Source: Oscillospiraceae bacterium MB24-C1 (GTDB lineage: Bacteria > Bacillota > Clostridia > Oscillospirales > Ruminococcaceae). Taken from it: a DNA stretch of 64,000 nucleotides. Positions 10,103 through 19,878 of this stretch are shown piece by piece. The notes beneath the pieces were generated by a model. It was given only the letters and a program-made list of their open reading frames with translations. It had not been told where the DNA came from and ran no database searches. A program made the translations under genes and the position numbers. Position 1 is the stretch's first letter. Each line of letters opens with the position of its first letter. Where the stretch lies: contig CP133187.1 of assembly GCA_030913685.1 (NCBI GenBank), positions 1 through 64,000 of the forward strand. The letters are read 5' to 3'.

Positions 10103-11347
10103 ATGGAGAAGAAGTCAGTTATTAAGAATTATAAGTTCTTGGCTATTTTGCTCAGCAGTATGATAGTAGGCTCAATCGTAGGTTGGGTTGCTCCCGATTT
10201 TGGTAATTCCATAGCCTTTTTAGGTAAACTGTTTATTAATATGATGTTCTGTATTGTTGTGCCAATGGTATTTGCTTCTATTGCAGGTGCCGTCGCCAAT
10301 ATGGAAAGTCGCCAACGTGCAGGGAAAATTATGGGCACCACAGTTGGAGTTTTTGTGATAACCGGTGCTATAGCTGCAATAATTATGTTTGTACTTATGA
10401 AGATGATTCCACCTGTTCTTGCTCCTTGGAGTGATATTCCTGCCGAGGGAATGGGAGAGTATGCTTCTTTAACTGCCATGATAGTAAACTTCTTTACCGC
10501 AAGCGATTTTGTTGGACTGTTAACACGCAGAGCAATGCTGCCGCTTATAGTTTTCTCTGTATTGTTTGGTTTTTCTGTTAATATGGCAGGCGGCAAAGAA
10601 TCATTAATGGGTAAGTTTTTAGATAGCTTAACCGAAACAATGATGAAGTTTGTTAAAATAGTTACCTACTACGCGCCCGTTGCATTCTTTGCAATCTTTG
10701 CAGACCTGGTAGCAACCTATGGTTCCAGCGTAGCAGAAGGTTACGGTAGAGCACTAATGGTTTATTATCCTCTTTGCTTTATTTACATATTTACAGCTTT
10801 TCCGTTATTTGCATGGTATGGCGGCGGCAAGGGTGCAGTAAGCTTAATGTTTAAAAATATTGCTCGTCCTGCCATTGTATCTTTAGGTACCTGCTCATCT
10901 GTTGCAACAATACCTACAAATATGGAAGTTGCTGCTCAGTCGGGTATTTCAAAAGATGTTTCTGATATAGTACTTCCGCTTGGCGCAACCATGCATATGG
11001 ATGGTTCCTGCTTCTCATGCGTTCTTAAAATTGCGTTTGTATTTGGCGTATTTGGTAAGTCCTTTACCTGGAGCATGCTTCCAATGGTAGTTTTGGTTGC
11101 TGTTCTGTCTTCTGTAGGAATGAGCGGTGTTCCCGGTGGCGGATATATAGGTGAATATATTATCTGCTCAATCTTCTTCCCAACACAAATGGAGCTTGCG
11201 TTCCCAATTCTTGTAGCAATAGGCAACTTGGTTGACCCACCCGCTACTATGATTAATGCAACAGGGGACTATGTTGTTTCTTACATAGTATCTAGATATG
11301 CAGACGGAAAAGACTGGCTTAAAAAGTCAATCGCAACTAAGGTTTAA
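10103..11347 (+). CDS. Dicarboxylate/amino-acid:cation symporter (DAACS family)
   Basis: ATG at 10103 with GAAAGGAATG upstream; 414 residues with about eight hydrophobic helices and two re-entrant loops. Family signatures are clear: SSVATIPTNMEVA (first hairpin loop region), LPLGATMHMDGSC (the substrate and cation site helix) and GMSGVPGGGYIGEY (second hairpin). Members of this family bring in glutamate, aspartate, dicarboxylates or neutral amino acids with sodium or protons. The gene is the only intact one between 1 and 13.7 kb. It lies between dapF and DAP dehydrogenase and is followed 113 bases later by the latter. Import of diaminopimelate or a related amino acid is an inference from context alone. 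Confidence 0.88.
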   Translation: MEKKSVIKNYKFLAILLSSMIVGSIVGWVAPDFGNSIAFLGKLFINMMFCIVVPMVFASIAGAVANMESRQRAGKIMGTTVGVFVITGAIAAIIMFVLMKMIPPVLAPWSDIPAEGMGEYASLTAMIVNFFTASDFVGLLTRRAMLPLIVFSVLFGFSVNMAGGKESLMGKFLDSLTETMMKFVKIVTYYAPVAFFAIFADLVATYGSSVAEGYGRALMVYYPLCFIYIFTAFPLFAWYGGGKGAVSLMFKNIARPAIVSLGTCSSVATIPTNMEVAAQSGISKDVSDIVLPLGATMHMDGSCFSCVLKIAFVFGVFGKSFTWSMLPMVVLVAVLSSVGMSGVPGGGYIGEYIICSIFFPTQMELAFPILVAIGNLVDPPATMINATGDYVVSYIVSRYADGKDWLKKSIATKV

Positions 11348-11460
11348 GCTATAGTTTGCCTTAAGTAAGATTTTAATTTAGTACAAATAAAAACTTTCCA
11401 ATCACATGCTTATAACATATTTATAAGCTAATAAATAGTGTTAAAGGAAATACTACAGCT

Positions 11461-12362
11461 ATGAAAAGTAAAATTAATGCGTTGATTGTTGGCTATGGTA
11501 ATATTGGTCGCCATGCATTAGAAGCTATTAAAACTGACGATGGTTTTGTGCTAAAGGCAATTATTGATCCGATATGGAGCAAAAAGGTAGCCGAGGTTGA
11601 TGGCATACCCATGCTGGAAAGCATGCAACAATCACCAAGCTTTGATGTCGCGCTGTTGTGCGTTCCGTCTCGAATGGTTATGGAGGTCGGGTTGGAAATA
11701 TTAAAGATGGGTAAGCGCACGGCAGATATATTTGATATTCACGGCCATGAACTGTTGCATTTATATCAAACCTTTGAAAAAGTTGCTAAGGAAAATAATA
11801 CTGCTGCACTTATCTCGGCAGGTTGGGACCCGGGTTTGGATTCGGTAGTTAGGGTATTGCTTTCGGTTATGATTCCCCATGGGATTACCTTTACAAATTT
11901 TGGTCCGGGTATGAGCATGGGGCATTCGGTTGCAGTTAAGGCAATATACGGTGTAAAAGATGCCGTAAGTCTTACCTATCCAAAAGGATGTGGCGTGCAT
12001 CGACGAATGGTTTATATAATTCCTAACCAAGGTGCCAATCAACAGCAAATTAAAGATACTTTACTTAACGATCCTTATTTTTCTCACGATGAAACCCATG
12101 TAGCCTTTGTTGAAAGCTTGGATAACTATTTAGATATGGGGCATGGTGTGCATATAGAGCGTAAGGGTCGTGCTGGGGCGAAATATAATCAACGAGCCTT
12201 TTTGATTGTAATATACACAATCCTGCCGTTACAAGTCAGGTATTGGTAATGGCTGCAAGAGCAATTATGAAGCAGCGCCCCGGTTGCTATACCATGGGGA
12301 TGGTACCACCGACAGACTATCTTAATATGACTGTTGACGAAATTGTGCGTGACTTAACCTAA
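11461..12362 (+). pseudogene. ddh: meso-Diaminopimelate D-dehydrogenase, one frameshift
   Basis: ATG at 11461. The N-terminal Rossmann motif is VGYGNIGRHALEAI. The middle has SAGWDPGLDS and FGPGMSMGHS, both diagnostic of meso-DAP dehydrogenase, which reversibly deaminates meso-DAP to L-2-amino-6-oxopimelate with NADP. The frame breaks in a five-T run at about 12199. With six T the text reads RAFFDCNIHNPAVTSQVLVMAARAI and continues to TAA 12360-12362 (VRDLT). Repaired length is about 300 residues, close to the family norm of about 320. A ribosome site is weak (AAAGGAAATAC). A D-amino-acid dehydrogenase with broader substrate is the alternative. Confidence 0.85.
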
Positions 12363-12429
12363 AAGGTGAAATTTACAGTACAGTTATAAAAGTTAAATGA
12401 AATTGCTAAAAAACACCTCTATTAAATGT

Positions 12430-12479
12430 AAAATCCCTTGAAAGCGGTCTTAAGATGCCGATTTCAAGGGATTTTTTAG
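12430..12479 (+). terminator. Rho-independent terminator after ddh
   Basis: AAATCCCTTGAAA pairs with TTTCAAGGGATTT, a 13-base stem, and the right arm runs into TTTTTTAGTTTT. The A-rich left flank means it could also serve the converging aminotransferase gene. Confidence 0.85.
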
Positions 12480-12513
12480 TTTTGATAAATTTGGTAAATA
12501 AGCTCAATAGAAA

Positions 12514-13685
12514 TTATAAATGATTTTTTACCGCATCCTCCAGTTGTTTCATAGCTTTTTCCAGTACAAAGCGGGGACAGGCTGCATTTAACCGCATATA
12601 GCCGTTTAAATTTTTGCCAAATGCATATCCGTCATTTAAACCAAGCTTTGCCTTTTTAATCATAAAATCATGCAGTTGCTCGTTTGTCATACCTAAATCT
12701 CGGCAATCAAGCCACATTAAATAAGTTGCATCTGGAGCATAGGTTTTTATTTGAGGTATATTTTTTTGGCAGTAATCTACCACATAATCAAAATTTGCGC
12801 TTATATATGGCAGCAGTTGTGTAAGCCATTCTTCCCCCTCGTTAAATGCAACTTCCATAGCTATAACAGAAAATGCATTGTTACGATGAATATCCATATT
12901 CATCCAAAAATTATCAAAAACTTTTTTCATATGGGTATTAGGGAATACAACAGCACTTGCTTGCAGTCCTGCAAGATTAAATGTTTTTGTACCTGAAATT
13001 GCTGTAACTACATTAGCAGCAAATTCTTTTGATAATGCAGCAGACGGGATATGCTTTTTGTTATGAAATATTAAATCTGAGTGTATTTCATCACTAATAA
13101 CCAAAACATGGTATTTTAGACAAAGCTGCATCATTTTAAGTAATTCTTGTTCTGTCCATACAATTCCAAGTGGATTATGGGGGTTACAAAACATAAACAT
13201 ATCAACTTGTTTAAGCTTGTGTTCAAAATCCTCCCAATCTACGCCCCATTTACCATCAACTTCAATCATTTGGTTTTCTGCAACTTTGCGTCCTGCAAAC
13301 TCTGCCATATCATAAAACTCACCATAAACAGGTGTTTGAATTAGCACGCTACCGCCAATAGGGGTATAAAGTTGCACCATTGCAGATAATGTTTGCACTA
13401 CCCCTAAACAAAAGCTCATGCAGGAAATATCTATATCCCAATTATTACGGCGCTTTTGCCAACCCTTAATAGCTTCGAAATAACTTGCAGGCCGTGTAGT
13501 ATATCCCCACAGGCCTTCTTCTGCACGCGCCTTTAAAGCATCAATAATAGGTTGTGCTGTTTTAAAATCCATGTCTGCAATCCATAGAGGAATTACGTCA
13601 TTGGTGCCAAACTTTTTTCTCTTTCGTCATACTTGGCAGATAAATTTCCAGTGCGGTCAACTATTTGATCAAAATTGTATGTCAT
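12514..13685 (-). pseudogene. PatB/MalY-type PLP aminotransferase or C-S lyase, one frameshift near the N-terminus
   Basis: From ATG 13572 the protein reads 352 residues with the fold-type I set: FCNPHNPLG, VISDEIHSD and SGTKTFNLAGL, where the lysine binds PLP. That start lacks the N-terminal arm. Upstream in another frame lies MTYNFDQIVDRTGNLSAKYD from ATG 13683-13685, which has a good AAAGGATG site. A run of six A (minus strand, near 13613) should be seven to join them as EREKKFGTNDVIPLWIADMD. PatB/MalY enzymes cleave cystathionine or cysteine, while others transaminate. Convergent with ddh, so a DAP or lysine-related transaminase is possible but unproven. Confidence 0.8.
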
Positions 13686-13744
13686 AGTTAAGCATCCTTT
13701 CTTTAATTACAGCCTTACGGCGTTTTTAGTCTGGTAATTAAGCA

Positions 13745-13975
13745 AAAGTGGCACGAAAACGATAACAGTTATAACACCAAGTGCAACTGTTAGCTCTGTG
13801 ACGGTATCGCCGTCAACTGCAAGCGTAGTAAAAGGCAAAACACAAGACTTTATCGCAACAGTTACAGGCGCAACCTCTGATTCTGATAAGAGTGTAACGT
13901 GGTCGATTTTCGGGTGGAAAAACAGGCATAGGCATTGATGAAGTTGCAGGTTTTCCACACCAATAACAAAGCTCC
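13745..13975 (+). pseudogene. Fragment of a bacterial Ig-like (Big_2-type) domain protein
   Basis: Read from 13753, the + strand gives SATVSSVTVSPSTASVVKGK, then TQDFIATVTGATSDSDKSVT and WSI. This is the typical pattern of Ig-like repeats in phage tail and surface proteins (VSP..A.V.KG....F.A.V.G...D..V.WS). A frame change after WSI leads to SGGKTGIGIDEVAG, the usual continuation. There is no start codon or remaining gene. It marks the left end of a block of mobile-element debris. Confidence 0.6.
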
Positions 13976-14099
13976 TTTTGGCTGATAATTTTCAACTTAC
14001 AATTTTTAACAGCGCTATATATTACATTTTATCATAATAATGGGCGAAAAACTTATCATTTTTTTGCTATAATCTGCGGTTAATTCTAATTGCGTATAA

Positions 14100-14872
14100 T
14101 TACTAACCACCTACCGTTGGATGGACTTCGCGTTATGGCCGTTGCCCGCAAAGGATCTTCTTTACGTTGGTAGCGCCACATCACGAAAGCTCTACGACGG
14201 TGGTATCTGACCATTGGCCAGCTGGCCGGCGCAGACCTTAGAATGCTAGAACTGCGATTCGGTAAATAGGGAATTATGCTCTGGCGCTTTGCGAACGGCT
14301 ACGATACTTCACCCGTCGCAACATACGGCGACGAGTGCCTTATAAAGAGCATCGGCAACAGCGCCACCACGCCGCGCGACCTGATCAGTGACGAGGATGT
14401 CAAACTTATGCTTTATGTCCTGTCAGACAGTGTGGCAGAGCGTATGCGGGATAACGGATTTCTGGGGCGTGTCGTGTCCATATCGGTGCGTGACTGCAAA
14501 CTGCGTTCCTTCACGCGGCAGTGCACGCTGGAGCATACCACCTGCCTGACGGAGGAAATCTCCAATGCGGCCCTTGCCTTATTCCAAAGACACTACCACT
14601 GGGAAGAACCCATTCGTTCTATCGGCGTCAACGTATCGGATTTTTCCCACAAGAATGAGGTCATCCAGCTGGATATGTTCTGCGACTGGCAGAAACGAGA
14701 GGAAAAGCAGAAGCTGGAGCTCACGGTGAACTGGTTACGTCGGCGGTATGGTCATAATTGTGTTCGGCGGGGAATCGTGATGGCCGACAAAGATTTTGCA
14801 CACATGAATCCCAAGGATGAGAATACGATCCACCCGACGGGATATTTTAATGGAGGAGGCGGCATTTTATGA
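14100..14872 (+). pseudogene. Y-family DNA polymerase (DinB/UmuC type), 5'-truncated
   Basis: The segment starts inside the gene, in the helix-hairpin-helix region (YVGSATSRKLYDGGI, TIGQLAGADLRMLELRFG), with an internal TGA and a TAG. An open part from 14276 (MLWRFANGYDTSPV) covers the little-finger domain to TGA 14870-14872. The catalytic palm with its metal-binding acidic residues is absent, so no polymerase can be made. Family members do translesion synthesis and are common on plasmids and integrative elements of Firmicutes. The next gene overlaps the stop, as in complete elements. Confidence 0.75.
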
Positions 14873-15111
14873 GGCGGGTTGACGTAGAAGTGTTGGCGAA
14901 ATACCAGTTGGACGACAAGATCATCCCTGTTTCGGTCAAATGGGATGACGGCCGTACGTTTGAAATAGACCAGGTGCTGGACATTCGGCCGGCCGCTTCG
15001 ACGAAAGTCGGCGGTACAGGAATCCGGTATCTGGTGCGGATAGGGCGCACACGCACCTACCGGTTCCTTGAGGAAAATAATTGGTTTGTGGAGGCTAAAG
15101 GCGTGCAGTAG
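14869..15111 (+). CDS. Small conserved partner of mobile Y-family polymerase, unknown function
   Basis: ATG at 14869 overlaps the polymerase stop (ATGA) and is preceded by GGAGGAGGC inside that gene. The 80-residue product (starts MRRVDVEVLAKYQLDDKIIP; later RTYRFLEENNWFVEA) has no membrane segment and looks like a small beta-rich protein. Position behind a UmuC-like gene is reminiscent of the YolD-like partners of Firmicutes, but I cannot claim homology to YolD. It is intact although the polymerase is not. Confidence 0.65.
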   Translation: MRRVDVEVLAKYQLDDKIIPVSVKWDDGRTFEIDQVLDIRPAASTKVGGTGIRYLVRIGRTRTYRFLEENNWFVEAKGVQ

Positions 15112-15171
15112 GCGATGATCCTGGCACCCGGGAGATTATTGAGTGCAATACCTGTACTATTACAGCAATTA

Positions 15172-15209
15172 AAAAGTGGTCGTGCTTAGATGCACGACCA
15201 CTTTTTTTA
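15172..15209 (+). terminator. Rho-independent terminator
   Basis: AAAAGTGGTCGTGC pairs with GCACGACCACTTTT around TTAGAT, followed by more T. It ends the polymerase-partner transcript. Confidence 0.9.
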
Positions 15210-15287
15210 TTTAAATTGATATCGAACCGCCTGAATGGCGGCGATCTGAAGAACTGCGTTGCCCGACCTTGAGCCGGCATATAAAAA

Positions 15288-16131
15288 CTTTTTCAAAGCC
15301 AGGGTAAGACGGCAACCGAAAACCTCACGAAACTGCAAAGCGAGATTGCCGCACTCAAAGCAAAATCCGGTAAGATCAGCGAGGAGGAATTGAAAACCCT
15401 GCAAACCAAGGCTGAGGAAGAAGCCCGCGCCAAGGCTAAAGCAGAACTGGACACGGTGATTGCCACCAGTGCTGAGGAAACCGCAAAGGCCATCAAACAG
15501 CAAAAACAGCTTGAAGAAAGATTAAAGGCGGCGCAGGATACAGCGAAAACCGAAGCCGAAAAAGCCGTTGCTGAGGAAAAGAAAAAGGTTATCGAACTGG
15601 AGCAACAGCTGAAAACGGCAGACGAAAACGCCAAGGTAGCCGCCGACAAGACAGTTGCCTAGGAACAAAAGAAGATTGCCGAATTACAAGAACGGCTTAA
15701 AAAGGCGCAGGGCAGCGGCAAAGCTGAATCCGAAAAGGTGATAGCCGCCGAGAAAAAGAAAGTTGCTGAGTTGGAAGAAAAGCTTAAAAAAGCAAAGGAA
15801 CCGCCAAGACGGAAACCGAAAAGGCGATAGCCCAAGAAAAGAAAAAGCAAGCAACCCTTGAGGAAAAGCTTAAAAAAGCAGAAGCGGAGGACGCCGCGGT
15901 AGCCGCTGAACTCAAAGCCGCGCAGACTTGCGCCGCCGAACTGGAAAAGAAGCTTAAACTGGCGAACACCGACACCACTGTTTTCGCTGTCCACTTTGAG
16001 GATTTGCAAACTTGCATCAACAAGCTTAACGGCTTATTAATCAAGATGGAAAAGGGCGAGGATAAGGAAACCGCCGTAAAGCTAAAGACAGCGCTGAAAA
16101 CCGTGCTAACTGCCGCTACCGAAAAACTGTA
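15288..16131 (+). pseudogene. Lys/Glu/Ala-rich coiled-coil protein, broken at several points
   Basis: The reading starts without a start codon near 15288 (QGKTATENLTKLQSEIAALK). It runs through a long heptad coiled coil of K, E and A (for example EKAVAEEKKKVIELEQQLK), then an in-frame TAG at 15660-15662, then more coil. A one-base loss of A near 15801 shifts the frame. The C-terminal part VHFEDLQTCINKLNGLLIKM and TALKTVLTAATEKL ends at TAA 16129-16131. The layout resembles DUF3102-type proteins of clostridial mobile elements; this is a family impression, not a search result. The TAG is a true nonsense change, so this gene seems really dead. Confidence 0.5.
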
Positions 16132-16138
16132 AGTTATA

Positions 16139-16177
16139 GAACAAGCTGTCCACCGTAAATTGGTGGGCAGCTTGTTG
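16139..16177 (+). terminator. Hairpin after the coiled-coil gene
   Basis: AACAAGCTGTCCACC and GGTGGGCAGCTTGTT form a 15-base stem with one G-T pair. The 3' flank is GCTC, with no clear T-run. Confidence 0.5.
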
Positions 16178-16212
16178 CTCTATGACAGCTATCCGAGGTA
16201 TGCAAAGCGCTC

Positions 16213-16330
16213 AAAATCCCAATCGTTTGGGATTTTTAGAACGGACATTTGAAGTGCCGCCAAAGGCGCCGCCTTTGGAATCCGCGAGCTTTTGAAAAAG
16301 CTCGACCAAAACTTTACCCACACTATTGGT
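16213..16330. repeat. Cluster of short inverted repeats
   Basis: Three palindromes lie in tandem: AAATCCCAA-TCG-TTTGGGATTTTT (16213-16237, terminator-like), GCCAAAGGCGCCGCCTTTGG (about 16260-16279) and GAGCTTTTGAAAAAGCTC (about 16285-16302). The last two together look like a REP-type intergenic element. I cannot tell its copy number from one window. Confidence 0.5.
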
Positions 16331-16449
16331 TACACGAAGTCACGTTCTGACGACATTAGCTAATTGACCATTGAAAGTCACATTCACAAGCTGTTACAGT
16401 TAATTTTGTAAAAAACATTTTTCTGATAATCAGAAAGTGAGGGAGTTTA

Positions 16450-16951
16450 TGGGATACAGTAACGTGAAAAAAAGAGTTAAAAAAAGCAATTATTAATTTA
16501 AAGGATTTCCGCCCAAAATGTGGTAAACTGGTAGAAAACACTATACTAGACCAAGAGACAAGAAGTGCTCTTAAAGAATTTTTACCGCCTGTAGGCAGAA
16601 TAAATTAATGCAGTATTTTGAAAAGGATCCCTACAACACTGTTGTGTTGACAGACTATATCTGGGACAATCTTCCGTACGGTGATGGTTAAAACTAGCTG
16701 AAGGTAATGATCTTGATTTATATTACTCTTTTGGGAAATTAGATATTTACTATCGCGCTTCCTATGATCAAGAAATGGGATGGATTTTTGAGTGCTATGC
16801 GCAAGATACTTATGATTTTGGGTTAGACAAAGATATTAGCTATGAAGAAATTTTCACTAAAGGTTTAAAGCATATGCTTGGCAATTACAAAGGTAAAATA
16901 GCAAACAATGGGCTGGTTTTCGCAAAAGGAGCAAGTGATTACTCAGTTTGA
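16450..16951 (+). pseudogene. Decayed gene of unknown function
   Basis: A possible start ATG at 16450 (MGYSNVKKRV) soon shifts frame. Later pieces read FEKDPYNTVVLTDYIWDNLP and, after a slip near 16690, LKLAEGNDLDLYYSFGKLDI followed by SYDQEMGWIFECYAQDTYDF. They end at TGA 16949-16951 (GASDYSV). The text looks like a small soluble acidic protein rich in aromatic residues. I do not recognise the family. It sits just upstream of an intact one-helix membrane protein. Confidence 0.4.
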
Positions 16952-16992
16952 AATTGCTATTAATTTTAAATACTGCTGCGAAGGGTGATTCT

Positions 16993-17616
16993 ATGAAAAG
17001 AGCACTTTTTAATACTATTCGAAGGTGGCGTTGGGAATGGCTTGCTATTATCTTAGCAATATTAGTCTTTGGGTTCTGGGGTTATGGTTGTCTCCGACAC
17101 ACTTTTCGCTCCAGAATAACATCAGAAGAATCAAAAATAAGATTTGACAACCGTATGTCTGAGATCGAAGATATATTGAAAAACTATGGTGTGGATTTTC
17201 ATGAAGTTAACCCATGGGACAATATGCGATATATGCGCAGAGTTTTATGTAAGTTTTCTAACGGTGGCATGGATATTATTCTTGAAAATGAGAATGGTAC
17301 CGAAAAATACACTTTAATAATCACGATGGTACCAGGTCAAACACCGGAACAATCTCTACCAGATGCTGCATCTCTACATATGGCTTGTGAAGTACAAAAT
17401 ATATTAAGTGGTGGCGAATTTGCACCAGAGTTTTTGGAGGAAACGCTTGTATCACTAATGGATGATGCACGCAACCAATTTTCAGTATTTGAACCTCGCT
17501 CGGAGCCAAGATATATATATTCTGACGATAAGTATGGAATTCATCTTGATGTCCATCAGAATAAGGAAGAGACATATACTGCTTATATAAAGTTTATAAC
17601 CTATAAGTTTGAGTAA
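16993..17616 (+). CDS. Single-pass membrane protein, unknown function
   Basis: The ATG at 16993 follows AAGGGTGATT and gives 207 residues starting MKRALFNTIRRWRWEW. An earlier in-frame ATG (16948) lacks a ribosome site. A basic N-terminus is followed by one hydrophobic helix (about residues 17-37, LAIILAILVFGFWGYGCL) and a soluble outside domain of about 165 residues with mixed alpha/beta character (FDNRMSEIEDILKNYGVDFH). No family is recognised. It lies within the mobile-element block and may be cargo. Confidence 0.6.
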   Translation: MKRALFNTIRRWRWEWLAIILAILVFGFWGYGCLRHTFRSRITSEESKIRFDNRMSEIEDILKNYGVDFHEVNPWDNMRYMRRVLCKFSNGGMDIILENENGTEKYTLIITMVPGQTPEQSLPDAASLHMACEVQNILSGGEFAPEFLEETLVSLMDDARNQFSVFEPRSEPRYIYSDDKYGIHLDVHQNKEETYTAYIKFITYKFE

Positions 17617-17656
17617 TATCGAGCGTTCAGATTAATATTATATGTCATGTAATATG

Positions 17657-18001
17657 TCATGTAATTTGCCCGCTAATGAAAATGGGCAGATTTATAATCT
17701 CCTGTACGTTGTCTAGCTTGCTGATCCGGCTCATCAGAGTTATGACCTGATCGGGCGTCATGTCGCGGGTGCCCATGTACTGATCGTAGATGGCACCAAC
17801 TTGAATAAGACGGTGTGCCCTAGCGCGGCGCAGTTCGTCCGGGCTGGCCGGTGCGTCGATGTTCTCGCTACTGGTCGGTGCCCTGTGCACAACTGAGACG
17901 GTTGGCTGTATCATGGTGTCCTGAATTGCTGCTTTCTGGTGTTGTTCCGCATGGTGCTCTTTATAAAGCCGGTTCATCCGGTCTAGTATTCTTTCGCCCA
18001 T
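17657..18001 (-). CDS. Small mobilization accessory protein, TraD/DUF3847-like
   Basis: ATG at 18001 on the minus strand; 114 residues. The C-terminal half holds ELRRARAHRLIQVGAIYDQY and DMTPDQVITLM. This matches the R-x-R-x-HRLI-x-x-GA pattern of small TraD/DUF3847-like proteins encoded beside MobA relaxases. The N-terminal half is charged and probably helical. It is divergent from the relaxase, with a strong hairpin between them. Assignment rests on the motif and neighbourhood. Confidence 0.55.
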   Translation of the reverse strand: MGERILDRMNRLYKEHHAEQHQKAAIQDTMIQPTVSVVHRAPTSSENIDAPASPDELRRARAHRLIQVGAIYDQYMGTRDMTPDQVITLMSRISKLDNVQEIINLPIFISGQIT

Positions 18002-18059
18002 ATTTATGCTCCTATCTGTTGATTATAATTTCACTCTATCATTGGTGAAAACGAGTGTC

Positions 18060-18106
18060 AAGGCCTTCCGCGCGACAAAAATGTCGCCGGAAAGCCTTGG
18101 GTTTTT
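18060..18106. other. Long hairpin between mobilization genes, candidate oriT or terminator
   Basis: AAGGCCTTCCGCGCGACA and TGTCGCCGGAAAGCCTT form an imperfect 17-18 base stem with an AAAA loop, followed by GGGTTTTTC. It lies in the divergent region between the TraD-like gene and the relaxase, the usual place of an origin of transfer. The T-run also fits a terminator. Confidence 0.45.
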
Positions 18107-18184
18107 CTACACTCAAACCACCTGTAACCCGCCTTCAGCTTTCGGTATCATAGTATTAAGAATACCTGAAGGGAGGTGGAGCGC

Positions 18185-19752
18185 ATGGCATTATACAGCT
18201 TTCACGGCCAGATTATTGGCCGCGGTAGAAGCATCAAAATGAATCAAGACGGGTCTGTATCGGAGAAAGCCGCTAGCCGGCGCTCGGCCTCTGTTGCGGC
18301 CGCAGCCTATCGCGCCGGCACGCGTCTCGTCGATGAGCACCGGTGAGGTCTACGACTATACCCGAAAAGGAGGCGTTGTCCATACCGAGATTATGCTACC
18401 CCCGAATGCACCCGGCCGCTATCACGACCGGCAGAGGCTTTGGAACGCCGTGGAGCTGGCGGAGCATCAGAGCAACGCACAGCTTTCCCGTGAGCTGCGC
18501 ATTGCCCTGCCGGGCGAATTTACCAGGGAAGAAAACATTGCCCTGGTGCGCGACTTTGTACAGAAGAATTTTGTGGCCAAGGGCATGTGTGCCGACGTGG
18601 CCTATCACATCAAAGACAAGGGCGGCAAGGATCACAACCCCCACGTACACCGATGACCAAATCCGGCGCATGGTGGAAAACCAAATCTCGAAAGGAGTAT
18701 ATCACCGACCGGAATGGCGACCGCATCATGGGTGCCAACGGCGAATGGAAATCGCGCAACGTGGATCTCACCGGGTGGAACGACAAGACGCTTTATTTAT
18801 CCTGGCGAGCACAGTGGGCAGTTGCCTGTAACGAGTGCTACGAAGCAAAGGGGCTACCATATCGAGTTGACCACCGCAGCTATATTGAGCAGGGCATCCA
18901 CCGTCAGCCGACTATGCACATGGGCAAGGAGGCTACCGCCCTGGAACGCAAAGGTGTTTCCACTGAGAAAGGAAACTATAACCGTACCGTTGCAGCGTGC
19001 AATGAAATGGCCGACCTGGGGATTGAGCCAACAGGCTTATGGGAGACGGCACAGTCCATTTTTGAACAAGCGAAGGCGCGTCAGTGGCGTTCCAGAAAGG
19101 CGAGGGTATCCGAGCCATCCTTGGTCGGCGGAGGGCAAGAGAAATCGGCCGAGGGCCGGCCTCAGCGACCGGAGGTCGCCCAGTCCGGCGGGCAACCCGG
19201 GCAAAGCGTGCGCAGCCAGGATGCCCAAAGGTGCACTGATGCACCGTTACACGGTGCTGTGCGACAGGGAGCGCCCTGCACCCCAGAAAAGGACGAAAGC
19301 CGCCCGCTTTCGTCGGAGAAGAAGCCGCCGCAGCGGCTTGAAGCACCCACAACCAATGCTGTGGGTGAGCGGAGCCATGCCCCTATGAGGCGGCACGGCA
19401 AGCGGAGCCTGCGGCAAAATCACCCGCGCCGCATTGCGCCGACAACAACCGCAATGCCCTGCATAATACCGTCGGTACGCACAACTTCCTTGCTACGCAT
19501 GGCGTACAAAACTATGCGGATATTGTCGCCGGCGTGCGTAAGGCACAGGCTGCACACGTTCAATGATGAATTCGTCCGACTCAGTCCGAAATTGACCGCT
19601 TGAAGAACGTTGACCTCTCGAAGCTTCAGCAGCTGGAAGCACGTCGCGACAAGTTAGCCGCCAAGTGGCATGAATCGCATGAGGAGCTTCGCTTGTGGGC
19701 TTCCGCAGAGCTTTACATGCGCGAGCTGCTTGGTCTACCCCATCCGGAGTAG
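18185..19752 (+). pseudogene. MobA/MobL (MobQ-type) relaxase, frameshifted
   Basis: ATG at 18185 after GGGAGGTGG. The N-terminus ASRRSASVAAAAYRAGTRLV and, one frame off, GEVYDYTRKGGVVHTEIMLP are typical of MobA/MobL relaxases. So is the His motif region GGKDHNPHVH, where the histidines bind the metal of the DNA nicking site. The middle part YRVDHRSYIEQGIHRQPTMH and ERKGVSTEKGNYN is in a third frame. The last 600 bases hold a GC-rich Pro/Gln linker with small inverted repeats. After further shifts they end with a helical tail (LSKLQQLEARRDKLAAKWHE) stopping at 19752. Breaks lie near 18333, 18650, 19100-19480 and 19580. It once nicked oriT for conjugal mobilization. Confidence 0.82.
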
Positions 19753-19833
19753 CCGTTACCCAACTTCTCGGTGCCATCCAAGCCCGACCGTCAACAACGC
19801 GCGCCTGAGCCTACACACGAACAAAAACAAAAA

Positions 19834-19857
19834 GCGCCGGTGAAATCTCACCGGCGC
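19834..19857. repeat. Perfect hairpin downstream of the relaxase
   Basis: GCGCCGGTGA and TCACCGGCGC form a ten-base stem around AATC, preceded by an A-run (ACAAAAACAAAAA). In the minus direction this A-run would be a T-run, so it could end a minus-strand transcript. Confidence 0.55.
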
Positions 19858-19878
19858 GATGACAGAGAACGATGAATC

